Of a stretch of 64,000 bases of DNA, positions 48,010-58,664 are shown piece after piece. Every line of letters begins with the position of its first letter. The stretch's first letter is position 1. A model generated the notes under the pieces. The model saw nothing but the letters and a program-made list of their open reading frames with translations, had not been told where the DNA came from and searched no databases. Origin of the DNA: Bactrocera neohumeralis (taxonomy: Eukaryota > Arthropoda > Insecta > Diptera > Tephritidae); the NCBI RefSeq assembly GCF_024586455.1, contig NC_065922.1, positions 20,208,089-20,272,088 on the forward strand, given 5' to 3'. A program made the translations under genes and the position numbers.

Positions 48010-48570
48010 TCTTGCGGAGGTTCTTCATTGATGGTGTGAGGATTGGTAGAAAGAGTTCTAGCATATAATTGGCATAGTGGCTGCCGCTTCCCTAACTTAA
48101 TAAATATACGTACATCATAATTGCTTGAAATCAGGTTATCAAGGCTTATAGCTTGGCGAACTGTAGGCGGTCTAAGATCTTAAGTTCTGTAGACAGTCAA
48201 TAAGCAGACCACGAGCGACAGGTAACGGCGGCTCGGCTTAAAGGACCTGAAATTTCTAATGAATATCCGACGGCAAGAGCTATGAAGAATTCTTTTTTTT
48301 AAAATGTCAATAATTTAATTAAACCTTTACTCCTAATGGTGTGGGGTTCTTCATTGATGGTGGAGGATTGTAGAAAGAGTTCAGCATATAATTGGATAGT
48401 GGCTGCTGCCTTCCCCAACTTAACAAAAACATACATACATTTCATTTCTAGAATCTTTTGAGATCAGGTTATCAAGGCTATAGCTTGCGAACTGTAGGCG
48501 GTCTAAGATCTTAAGTTCTGTAGACAGTCAATAAGCAGAAAACGAGCGACAGATGACGGCGGCTCGGCTT
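48010..48570. repeat. Tandem duplication of about 330 bp within copy A
   Basis: 'ttcttcattgatggtg' at 48021 recurs at 48347, and 'taagttctgtagacagtcaa' at 48181 recurs at about 48512. A shortened third version lies at 52030-52200 in copy B. Function unknown. Confidence 0.8.
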
Positions 48571-48798
48571 AAAAGACCTGTAATTTTTAATGAGTCTCCG
48601 ATGGCGAGAGCTATGAAGAAGATGAAGAATACCTATCCTGGAGAGGGAATCAACTCAGTGACAAGGCACATTGAAATGGAAACCGATAAAGAAATATCCC
48701 CAATTGCATGCATTTGTGCAAAGAAATGCGCTGTACTTGCGCCCATCAGAATCGAAACCAGTAAAATTTAATTTGGGGGGCATATAAAGGGTTAAGGA

Positions 48799-48898
48799 NN
48801 NNNNNNNNNNNNNNNNNNNNNNNNNNNNNNNNNNNNNNNNNNNNNNNNNNNNNNNNNNNNNNNNNNNNNNNNNNNNNNNNNNNNNNNNNNNNNNNNNN
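48799..48898. other. Assembly gap (100 N)
   Basis: Exactly 100 ambiguous bases, the usual scaffolding placeholder. It interrupts sequence antisense to a LINE reverse transcriptase and lies between the two duplication copies. Confidence 0.99.
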
Positions 48899-49310
48899 CA
48901 CAGAAGACAGAAAATGAGAGGTATTTGAGGTTTGGTTCAATCCCAAGGCCCTTCAAAGCAGTTACAACAGCTTCCGGCAGAACGTTATTGAAAGATCCCT
49001 GGTTTTCAAGGAAGGTCCCAACAACAAATTCCTTAAAACTTATGGCTTCCTCAAGCCATGACACGATAGTAAGAAGGGCAGTATCCACTGACTTGCCCAT
49101 ACAATAAGCATGTTGCGCTCTTGATAAATGGTCCCTCGGAATTCGCTTCCTTATGTACCAATCCATCAGTCTCTTCAGTGTTTTTAGTAAGAAGGAGAAG
49201 AGGCTGATCGACCTGAAGACTTCGGCTCTGATTCGTCTCCAGGCGTTTGGAATGTAACCCAGTCTTATGCAGCTCACATAGATAGGTGCCAAGAAGTTGG
49301 ATGACACCTT
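48899..49310 (-). pseudogene. LINE reverse transcriptase relic 2
   Basis: The minus frame reads LAPIYVSCIRLGYIPNAWRR, ISLFSFLLKTLKRLMDWYIR, LSRAQHAYCMGKSVDTALLT, IVSWLEEAISFKEFVVGTFL and NNVLPEAVVTALKGLGIEPN. It is better preserved than the homologous relic at 40780-41515 and keeps one frame for about 135 codons up to the gap. The first catalytic Asp (TFLDIEG in relatives) is Glu-Asn-Gln (TFLENQG). The FADD motif would lie in or beyond the gap. Confidence 0.85.
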
Positions 49311-49369
49311 AGCGGCTTGTTGCAGCTGCGCTGGTATGGTGCCATCCTGTCACGGGCTTGACAAGGTTA

Positions 49370-49640
49370 CGTTTTCTGTAGCGTGGCATGTGCATGGAAT
49401 AATTTTTGTTGATTACCTTAAAAAGGAACGACAACGACTATTACATACCGTTATTGGACCGTTTGAAGGACGAAATTGCCGAAAAAGAAAGTGCTGTTTC
49501 ACCAAGACAATGACAAGATACTGTGTCACAAGTCAGTGGAAGCGATGGCGAAAATCCATGAATTGGGCTTCAAATGCTTCCTCATCTACCATAATCTACA
49601 GATATGACCACTAGCCCACTATTTCCAGTTCTCAGAGTTA
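49370..49640 (+). pseudogene. mariner fragment (irritans type)
   Basis: HGIIFVDYLKKE, then LLHTVIGPFEGRNCRKRK and shifted pieces of the HQDN region, matching the middle third of mariner relic 4. It directly abuts the LINE relic on its left. Confidence 0.7.
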
Positions 49641-49868
49641 GGTTAGGTGGCTGATATATGATCAATATGGCGGAGAGATCATACTTAGATTATATTTAGG
49701 TATTGATTCTCGACAAAAGCGTTCTGAACCCATCACAAATCTGATTAGATATTTTATTTTTATTTCTGCTATTTTATTTACATTCCTTAAGGCTTGAGAT
49801 CCGAGGTACTTTAGACTTCATCCGACAGGGCGTTCAAGAAGAAAGTGTTTAGATGACTCTATCTCACA

Positions 49869-50117
49869 CTATTTCAGGAAGATTATATAATCGGCTTCCG
49901 GTAAAATTTGCAATCTTAACGTATGAAGCCCGATTGAGCAGTATCTAGTTAGAACGCCTACAACTGCTGCAAGCTGAACTTTCCTGAGTGCGAAGAGCTC
50001 TGTAGACCTCTTACGATTTACTCTTGGCCAAAACAAACTAGCTACTGCACAGTTACTAACATAGCTTGGTGAGCTCGCCCGAAGCTGAAATATACAGTTT
50101 TGACTCGTAACAAGCAT
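49869..50117 (-). pseudogene. LINE ORF2 segment after RNase H (copy B)
   Basis: The minus frame reads CAVASLFWPRVNRKRSTELF, ALRKVQLAAVVGVLTRYCSI and GLHTLRLQILPEADY. This is the LWPxxDxxRSxELxxLxKxQLxxVVGVLTGHCxIGxHxxRL segment that follows RNase H in jockey-like ORF2 proteins. Confidence 0.75.
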
Positions 50118-52400
50118 GTTCAGTGAGACAAAAGTACCTGACCTAGCAAGCTAATCAGCCTTGAAGTAACTTGGTTACTTGGCAATCCAAATATTTCTAA
50201 TGAAATCAAAGCCTCTGAAGACTCGAGAGTAGCCAGGCTCGCATTTATCAATTTACACAGCTTATCTTAGTTTGGGAGTAGATTTCGCGGTTATGTTCAG
50301 GGAGGTGTTGTGTGCCATCAGCTCATGCTGATGAGAGCTTCTTGTGGAACGCTAAATAATTTTTCGCAGGCGTTGTCTTTTTTTGGCATCAACAAGTACA
50401 TGAAAGGGGGTAATAACCCCTTGAGTCTTATAAATATATGAATTATAAGAATTTGCCGCCTTCTTTTTGTCCTCAAACTATATATCTATGCCTAATGCCA
50501 AAGAACGTATCACCAAAAAATCGAAATTGAGTTTTTTATTGCTTACGATTCACTACATCATATTACATATGTATGTAGCATAAAATTTTCAGCTTCCGCT
50601 GTCATATATAACCAATATATAACCATTTTATAACCAAAACTCACATTTTGTTTCAATAGCAGTGGTTCCTATTACAACGTTTTTCAGAATTTGCCAGTGT
50701 ACCCACCTTTTATAAAGGTCTCAGTCTACAGTATGTGTCAAAAGTACTATTGCCCTCGAATTACTGGCTCTTCTGAGCAGCCCACAGCCCGATTATTCAA
50801 GCGCTTACAAAAGCAGTATACAAGTAAATATACAAACCTGCGCATTCCTGCCTCAAATGTATGCAACATTGTATAATTTATTGCACAATTTCAAATACAA
50901 ATAAGAATGCATTTTTCGAATGCTTTGAAAAAATCGTTTGATAGCCACTAAGTGACACATTAAAAGGCGCCAGACCATAAATTCACTTTAAAAGGAAACC
51001 CCTCTCTCAAATGCCGTTGTATTAAGCACCATAAAAACATGAAAAGAGAAAAAAGTGTTTTAATGCCGCGTATTCATAAGGAAATGGAACGGAAATTGCA
51101 AAAGCCAACTAACGGAAATCTTAACTTGATGTTGATGTTGCATGTAACGTCTTAATGCCACGTATATTTACTGCCGTTACACACACACTCTTACCTTTGA
51201 TCTCACTCACTTAAAACTGTTTGCCAAGTGGACATTCTTAAGAGTGGTGGATTGTGATGGCGCAAGTGATTTGAAACCTGATTTGAAATGTGCGTGCAAT
51301 GCAGCGCCAGCAGAAGTGGAAACTTTGTAATTATTCAATAAAATATTTACTTGGGGTACTATATAATCCACCGACTGAAGTAGTTACTTATAATGAAGCC
51401 CTTTATATGTATAATGTGTGGAAATGAGTATACCAGTTTGAAAATATTTTCAAAAAATACTAGCTAAAATCTTGCTGACCTGTGCTAAACGATTTCTAGA
51501 AAGGTACTTCGGATAAGATAATGAATTTTGTCTATATATCTTTGAATTTTTCTTTAAGAATGTCAATAATTTTTTACAGGGCTTTTTGGGAAGTGGACTG
51601 ATTTTCTGCGCGACTGTACTTCTGAGCGTCCACCAACTGATTTGGTAGAGGTAGTTCGCAGTTAACGAACGAGCGACGATTGCGAGCCTGAGAGTCAGGA
51701 CAAACATTTTCGCGCGACGTGTTTCTGTAGTTGGTGCAAGAAAAATAAGAGGTACTAGCGATTAATTTCTGAGTGACCTTTGATAAAACGGTAGGAAGGA
51801 GACGTTTAATATGATCACAGGCTTACCCAGATGTTGCAATGCAAGAACGAAATATTTTTCGCCAGTCTTTTCTAAGAAAGTGAACCGGTCGCTAACCAAA
51901 GTGACAGAAATTAATTTCCGTCGATAATAATACTTATACATTAAACGGAGCCCAGACCAAACTTGTGGCTGCAGTTTACAACTATCAGACTTATTTTTTT
52001 AAAAATGTCAATAATTTACATTAAACCTTATCAGTGAAATGCGGAGGGTTCTTCATTGATGGTGTGAGATTAGAAAAAGTTTAGCACATAACATGCGCTT
52101 GTCTTAAACATGTAGGTTCTTCTATGATGGTGTGAGAAGGCTATTTTAGTTTGAATTTAACTAAGATAAGTTCTGTAGACAGTTAGGCGAACATACGTAC
52201 ATTTATTTCCTGCTATGCTATGAAAAGATGAAGAATACCTATCCTGGAGAGAGAATCAACTCAGTGACGCGACATACTGACATGGAAACCGATAAAGAAA
52301 TATCCCCAATTGCATGCATTTGTACAAAGAAATGCGCTGTACTCGCGCCCATCAAAATCGAAACCAATAAGATTCTAATTAAGGTGCATATACAGGATTA
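49985..52400. repeat. Segmental duplication, copy B
   Basis: Second copy of 44662-48790, in the same order and orientation, shortened by deletions and lacking the hAT MITE. Has unique sequence near 51590-51760. No intact gene inside. Confidence 0.85.
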
Positions 52401-52475
52401 ACAGATATGAAAAACTTGCTTTCGGGCTGTTGACAGTGGTATTCTGTGACTTTAGTAAGTTAGGGGGACACCCTG

Positions 52476-53416
52476 CTAAAATGGCAAACAGGCCAATACC
52501 ACAATTGCCGCCGTCTCGTTAAAACCCTGGCAAGTCTTCAAGTAGATATTAGTAGATATTGATATCATCGGCCTCAACACCCGCGCCGTTAGTTCTGCTT
52601 TCTCCAGACTGGACAAGGAAGCAAAGCAAATGGGTCTGGTAGTGAACGAGGGCAAGACGAAATATCTTCTGTCATCAAACAAACAGTCGTCGCACTGGCG
52701 ACTTGGCTCTCACGTCACTGTTGACAGTCATAACTTTGAAGTTGTAGATAATTTCGTCTATTTGGAACCACGTAAACATCACAACAACGTCAGCCTAGAA
52801 ATCCAACGCAGGATAACTCTTGCCAACAGGTGCTACTTCGGACTGAGTAGGCAATTGAAAAGTAAAGTCCTCTCTCGACGAACAAAAACCAAACTCTATA
52901 AGTCGCTCATAAGTTTTCGAGACGGAGGAAGCAGAGGAAGAGGAAGACCTCCACTCCGTTGGAAGGACCTGGTGGAGAAGGACCTGGCTTCGCTTCGAAT
53001 ATCCAATTGGCGCCACGTAGCGAAAAGAAGAAACGACTGGCGCGCTGTTGTTAACTCGGCTATAATCGCGTAAACGGTGTCAACGCCAATAAAGAAGAAG
53101 AAGAAGTCTTCAAGTACATTTTAAGCATGTCATCATTAAATTGGTCGTACAGGTATCGACCTAGGTCACAATCGGCGATCTCAGGAGCAAACGACCTCAG
53201 GGAACTCAACACTCCAACATATTGATGGAACAGCTCCACTCCATAGAAGTCTCTGAGACAGGAGGTTGTGGTACATCCCATCCATCTGAAAACAAAAGAG
53301 GTTCCTAAGACTGAATTTAGGCGGTATAACCGTAAGAAGCGATCTCTTATAGTGACTGGCAACCTGATAGCAGTGGCAGTACTCGTAAGGTCACAAAGAG
53401 ATACAGCTAGAAAAAT
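52476..53416 (-). pseudogene. Unidentified ORF split by an RTE-type insertion
   Basis: Removing 52545-53103 and one copy of the 13-bp target repeat lets the minus frame run without a stop from about 53416 to the TAG at 52476, about 120 codons. The left flank reads LKTCQGFNETAAIVVLACLP and ends; the right flank reads ELFHQYVGVLSSLRSFAPEI, ADCDLGRYLYDQFNDDMLKM and joins as KMYLKT. A possible splice acceptor (TTTTTCTAG) lies at its upstream edge, and it has no ATG near the start. It could be a last exon of a former host gene or part of another retroelement. I do not recognise the protein. Confidence 0.5.
52545..53103 (+). mobile_element. RTE-type LINE insertion, 5' truncated, with TSD
   Basis: Bounded by AAGTCTTCAAGTA at 52532-52544 and 53104-53116, a 13-bp target-site duplication. 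Reads DIDIIGLNTRAVSSAFSRLD (just after the reverse transcriptase ADD motif), KQMGLVVNEGKTKYLLSSNK, NFEVVDNFVYL, RRTKTKLYKSL, then after an in-frame internal deletion GRGRPPLRWKDLVEKDLASL and NWRHVAKRRNDWRAVVNSA with a stop at 53071-53073. The 3' end is AATAAAGAAGAAGAAGAAG, a GAA-type tail. Truncation at the 5' end, a simple 3' repeat and a TSD are signs of target-primed reverse transcription. Confidence 0.92.
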
Positions 53417-55370
53417 AATGATAAAAAAAGAATCAAGATTCGTTACTAAACTTACAATATATTTAAGAGTTGTCCTGCGTAGTCAAGTTAAGTATTTCTT
53501 GTAGAAAGAAGTAGAAAGAAGACAAAAACTACCATTTGAGAAGTCATTATTTGATTTGAAAGAATACCATTCAGGAGCTCTCGTTGAAGTTTTCGGGTCT
53601 AGTGAAGGACACTCTTCTACTGTTTAAAACGGTGATGTTGAGACCAAGTTCTATGGAATACTTAGAGCTTAAAAAGCTCCATAGTTCACAGAGAATAGAA
53701 GAGAATAGTAGTGCACGCATTTGAATACCTACCTAAGGGATCTGTGAACTTTTGTCGATCAGTGCCAAATTTTCAAGCTTTAAAAACTTATTTACATTTG
53801 CGAATCATCTTTGGATAGAAAATATCAAAATTTCGATTGCTTTTTGGATGTAGACAGATCTTCAGGAATTCCATTTGTCAACCGACGGTTTTTTTATGTC
53901 ATAAATTCATATTCATATATGAATTGGCTGATTAATACAAACACCGAAAATTTCAAGGAATGCATACAGTATGCAGAAAGGGAATTTAAACACGCGAACA
54001 ACTACTTTAGAGAGTTGCCTTTGGCTTTAAATCCCGTATCTTAGCTACAATAATCACTATAAACTCCGGAGAAACTTTAATTATGCTCAATGGTATTTAT
54101 ATTATTTTTCTGTAAAACATAATTTTAAGAAGTTCCTTGAAAAGATCTGAAAAAACTGTCTTAAAAACCCACGATGGTAATTTTTCGTGGAAAAAATCAC
54201 GTGAAGTTTCGTTTAGCTTCAAATCAACCTTAAATTCTTTACTTAAAAAAATGGCAAACAATCCTTTGCGATAAGTTTGATAAGCTTTCCGAAGTTCTAT
54301 GCACCTTTAAATCGCCTGAAAACCACAACTTTTCGCTTCAACAAATAACAAAATGGATTTGTTTCACACGACGCCTTTCGATTATGCAAATACGAGCGCA
54401 CACATGCATGTAACTGTATATGGGTGTGTGTGCGTTTTATGGCGTCAAACTTTGCGTGCTGCACGTGAACACGTGACTTTTCACCGAGCGGCTTTTCCAC
54501 AACGCAAAGTATTTATATGATATATATACAAGTATATACATATATATATATATATAATATTTACGCTGCGGCTTTCATTGCAAGCTATTCGGTTTTGAGC
54601 GACCACACGAGCTTCCTATCGATTTCTTTGGTCGCGACATGACCACTTAAATATTTACATATCAAATTTTGCATAATAACTTTTTCGGTTGTATGCCGTT
54701 ACTTTGTCGGTAGCGGGAGTTGTGGCAGCCGGCGCTGACTTGTCGCCCAACTCAGCGTTTAATTACCGCACGACATGCAATCAATGAATTGCTCGGAGTG
54801 TGATAGCACTAAATTTTGCATGGATTGCTATAAATATATACTTGCGAGCCGTGCCGCCATATGGTAGTTCGCTAGAAAATATTGGAGTATGTGGTATATA
54901 GTATGTTTGTATATGCAGATGTGTACAGAAAATAATATGTCCTTTGGAAAATTTGATGTCGTTGGCAGCACATGACTTCGAAACTTTGTTTATGTAAAAT
55001 GTTATCTTAGTTCGTTGAAGTTTTAGAGGTTTACTACTCTAGTGATGGACATATTTCTCTTGGTCATAAAGAAATTATTGGATTTCCGAAACGAGCATTA
55101 TTTTAAATGTCTGCCTTTTTACGAGATTGGTTTTTGAAGCTCATCTTAAGCGATTTAGGAACTTGATATCTCTAACCTTCTTAGCTTATTTCTTGAACGG
55201 CGAGCATAAAATTTATTTTCTTCCTCTCTTATTTCGTATTGACATATAATGTGTATATAATTTACTGTAAAAAGTTTCATTAATAAAAGCATTTTTCAAT
55301 TAAGCTGTCTGAATAACGAATTACCTCTGCTGAAAACAAAGAAATTCACGCATCTTCTAAAGGGTGATCA
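53417..55370. other. Intergenic, no gene seen
   Basis: A 77-codon frame at 53811-54044 has no recognised domain. TA microsatellite near 54520-54560. Slightly GC-richer DNA at 54300-54880 may be conserved non-coding. Confidence 0.35.
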
Positions 55371-55374
55371 ATTT

Positions 55375-56205
55375 CGATGCTCCCAACTTTTTTTTTAAAT
55401 AAAAAAACAAGAAAAAAGGTTAACTTCGGCTGCACCGAAGCTAATATACCCGTCACAGGTGCATTTCTTTTAGTAACTATGTGTTCAGTTTATATGGAAG
55501 CTATATGCTATAGTAATCCGATCTAAACAATTTTTTTGGAGATTACATTGTTGCCTTAGAAAATAATCTACACCAAATTTCGTGAATATATCTCGTCAAA
55601 TGCAAAAGTTTTTCATACAAGAACTTTTTTCCGATCGTTCAGTTTGTATGGCAGCTATATGAAATGACAAATGAGCAAATTCTTGAAGAGAAAATGACGT
55701 TTGCCAAATTTCAAAACGATATCTTAAAAACTGAGGGACTAGTTTGTATATATACAGACAGACGGACAGACAGACGGACATGGCTAAATCGACTCAGCTC
55801 AACATACTGATCATTTATATATATACTTTATAGGGTCTCCGACGCTTCCATCTGGGTGTTACAAACTTCGTGACAAACTTAATATACCCTGTTCAGGGTA
55901 TAAAAACACAGAAACTTCAAATTTAATGGAAAATGCTTATTATCATTCAAAAGAACATTCTTTGGCATTAATTTTTTGAAGATTATCTTTTTCAAATGTT
56001 GGCCGCGGTTACGTCTCAGATGGTCCATCCGTGGAGTCCAATTTTCGATGACTCGTTCCAGCCTTTCGACTGGCGAATAACACGCGTGATGTTTTGCTCC
56101 AAGGCCTGATTCGAAGCGGGAATGGCCGCATAGACTTCAGACTTTACATATCCCCACAGAAAATAGTCTAACGGTGTGATATCACACGATCTTGGTGGTC
56201 AATCG
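55375..56205 (-). pseudogene. mariner-like transposon relic with nested mini-me
   Basis: The minus frame from 56205 reads RPPRSCDITPLDYFLWGYVK, SEVYAAIPASNQALEQNITR, then shifted RLENWTPRMD-like sequence. This is the C-terminal end of a Tc1/mariner-superfamily transposase with the PRSCDLTPLDYFLWGYVKS motif, which carries the last catalytic Asp. Beyond the stop the 3' non-coding part continues to GATCAATTTCGATGCTCCCA near 55368, presumably the terminal repeat. The mini-me-like element at 55406-55902 splits it. Confidence 0.7.
55406..55902 (+). mobile_element. mini-me-like element, copy 3, nearly complete
   Basis: 5' hairpin CTTCGG-ctgca-CCGAAG near 55425-55441, then 'aatatacccgtcacaggtg'. The first TTCAGTTTATATGG starts at 55484 and the second at 55638, exactly 154 bp apart. 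GACG/GACA run at 55756-55780, the 33-bp core at 55781-55813 and a TATATA run follow. It ends with the perfect hairpin TATACCCTGTTCAGGGTATA (55883-55902). Inserted near the end of a mariner-like transposon. Confidence 0.88.
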
Positions 56206-56769
56206 ACCAGCCGAAAACGTAATAAGAGTAAAATAATTTCAGAAACAATTTCGGAAAAAATTGGTTTTCAAGAGCTAAGATGAGCGTCCTGGCTTTCACA
56301 AGTTTTTATACTAAACAAATTGGGTATTTCGTTGATCTTCTTATTTTTCTTGCTGGCTAATTAACTTCTGAAGTTAACGCAGGGATTATCAATGCTTTTC
56401 AAGTCAAAAGAGATAAACATTTGTCTTCGCGACCAAATAAGATATTCATGGATATTGACAGCGGTCAGTTACAAGGCATTACTCTTCATTACTCACATTT
56501 GCATGCAAACATATATGCCACATACACATACATACATACAAGCATAAGAAAACTCATTTGCTACTTTTTCCATATATTCGCCAGTTTATCTCATTGATTG
56601 ATGATGATGAATAAGCGAACATTTTTCTTCACAAAACAAATTTCGAAACTCTTTCAGCGTCTTCTCTTTTTTTGTTATCGAAATGTTGTTGTTGTTTTCA
56701 TATTTATTTTTTCCCATTTCTAAATTAGCCACTTGTGTTAATCCCACGCAGAAATTTCTGTATTAGCAG

Positions 56770-56810
56770 CACTTAAGTGTTTTATGGCCACTTGAAGATA
56801 AACACAAATA
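56770..56810 (-). promoter_or_regulatory. Intronic conserved element, copy 2
   Basis: 41 bp matching 16815-16855 at 35 of 41 positions. Lies about 1.9 kb downstream of the second K2P first exon. Confidence 0.5.
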
Positions 56811-56999
56811 CTCGGACAACAACGAAAACAACAAGAACAAGAGAAGGAAAATGTAAAAAAGAATTATTTAAATTTCATGTTGATTGAAATATTTTAGTGG
56901 TTTTGCTGCGGGTGTGTGTATATAATTGTTGACTCACGCGTAACAATGGACCAAGTGTGGTATTTATTTATAAATAATTACATAATTTTTTGAAAATTT

Positions 57000-58560
57000 A
57001 GAAAAAAATTTAAAAATACAAAAATAAAGTAGCCATTCTTTATTACTTTTTTCAAAAATAAAGGAAAAGGAATTAAATGATGTGTTTTTTTTAATTTAAT
57101 TTATAATTAATTTAATGTGTTTATATTTATGATGTAAAAAAATTTAAAAAAATTTAATTAAGAAACTAATTAATTAATAATAATTACTAAATTAATTAAT
57201 GAAAGTAGAATTAATAATAATTTTAATTAATTAATTATTAATAGTTAACTAAAAATTTTGTTTTTTAATTAATTTAGTTACTAATTTATTTTGTGTTAAA
57301 TATATGTTATAATTACTGTTTTCATATTTAAAAAAATGTTATAATTAAGAAAAAAATTAATTAATAATAATTATTCAATTAATTAATTAAAGCGAAATTA
57401 ATAATATTTTTTATTAACTAATTAATAGCAGTTAAATAAAAAATGTCTTTAATTACACAATTTTTTAAACAAGTTTTATTTGATAAATAAATTCTTATTA
57501 ATATTTAAAAAAAATAATAGTTTAATTAATTAATTGTAACACAATTGTCAAACTTGTTTTTATTAAATTAATTACTAATTAGTCATGGTTAATCAAAGCT
57601 TTGGCTTAGTTACAAACATTATTTTTAAACTAATAATATTAATTATTAAAAAATTAATATTTTTTATTATTTTAGATTATAATTTTCGAATTATTTACCG
57701 CCGCGGTGGAAGACAAAATTTTCAAAAGTTTTTAATTTAATTAACTAATAATTAATATTTTAATTAATTTTTTTATATAATAATATTATTTTTTTTAACT
57801 AAAATAATAAAAAAAATAAATCTTCCAATTAATTAATTAAATTATAATTAATATATTTGGTAAATTAGTAATGAATTAATTTTGAAAATAATTTAGAATA
57901 TATAATTAAACCTTAATTAATAACTAATTACTCAAGATAAAATAGTATTCTTAACAAATTATTAAAAAAAAAATAATGTTTTTGATTATTGTAGATTATA
58001 ATTTTACAATTATTACTAGAAAGAAAGAAGTGAATAATTACAAAAAAAAAATAAATTTTTAATTTAATTAACTAATTATTAATTTTATACTTTAATTATA
58101 TTATTATTGTTAGCTAAAATAATTTATAAAAAATTTTAAATTCATTAATTAAATTACAATTAATATATTTAGTAAATTCGTAATTATTTAATTTTTATAA
58201 AAATTTAAAATTATTAATTAAACATTAATTAATCACTAATTACTCAAAACCTATATTTTTCATTAGCAATACTAAAATTTAATTACTTAATTATTTTATG
58301 TAATTAATTAATAATTAATACTTTGATTAATTTTTTCTTTTTAATAATATATTATTGTTTAACATAACAAATAAAAATTAAATTAATTAATTAAATTAAA
58401 ATGATTATTTTTAGTAAATTAACAATTAATTAATTTTAATAATAATTTAGAATAATTAATTAATTATCAATTAATAATTAACTACTAGAAAAAAAAAATT
58501 TATTTAGTAATATTAATAATGAATAACAATACTTAAATACTTAATTAATTTTTTTTTTGA
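57000..58560. repeat. TTAATTAA-rich low-complexity block
   Basis: About 1.5 kb composed almost wholly of A and T with dozens of TTAATTAA/AATTAATT palindromes and no recognisable unit. It lies immediately downstream of the second K2P exon, in its presumed intron. Confidence 0.85.
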
Positions 58561-58664
58561 TATTTTCGAATTACATATTTACCAATTTTCTATACCGCAT
58601 CATAAAAATCGCTTAAGAACTTTAATAAATAATTAATATATAGTATATTTGTATATCCACTCAC

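Larger units (their letters stand above)
44662..48790. repeat. Segmental duplication, copy A
   Basis: Matches 49985-52400 in order and orientation, with deletions in the second copy. Landmarks: 'gctctgtagacctctta' (44676 and 49996); 'aaattttcagcttccg' (45785 and 50581); 'gcgcattcctgcctcaaatg' (46432 and 50840); 'gcagcgccagcagaagtgg' (47254 and 51301); 'gaaccggtcgctaaccaaag' (about 47775 and 51882); 'aatacctatcctggagag' (48628 and 52235). The segment around 46430-46800 is nearly identical in the two copies; other parts are much more diverged. Confidence 0.85.
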
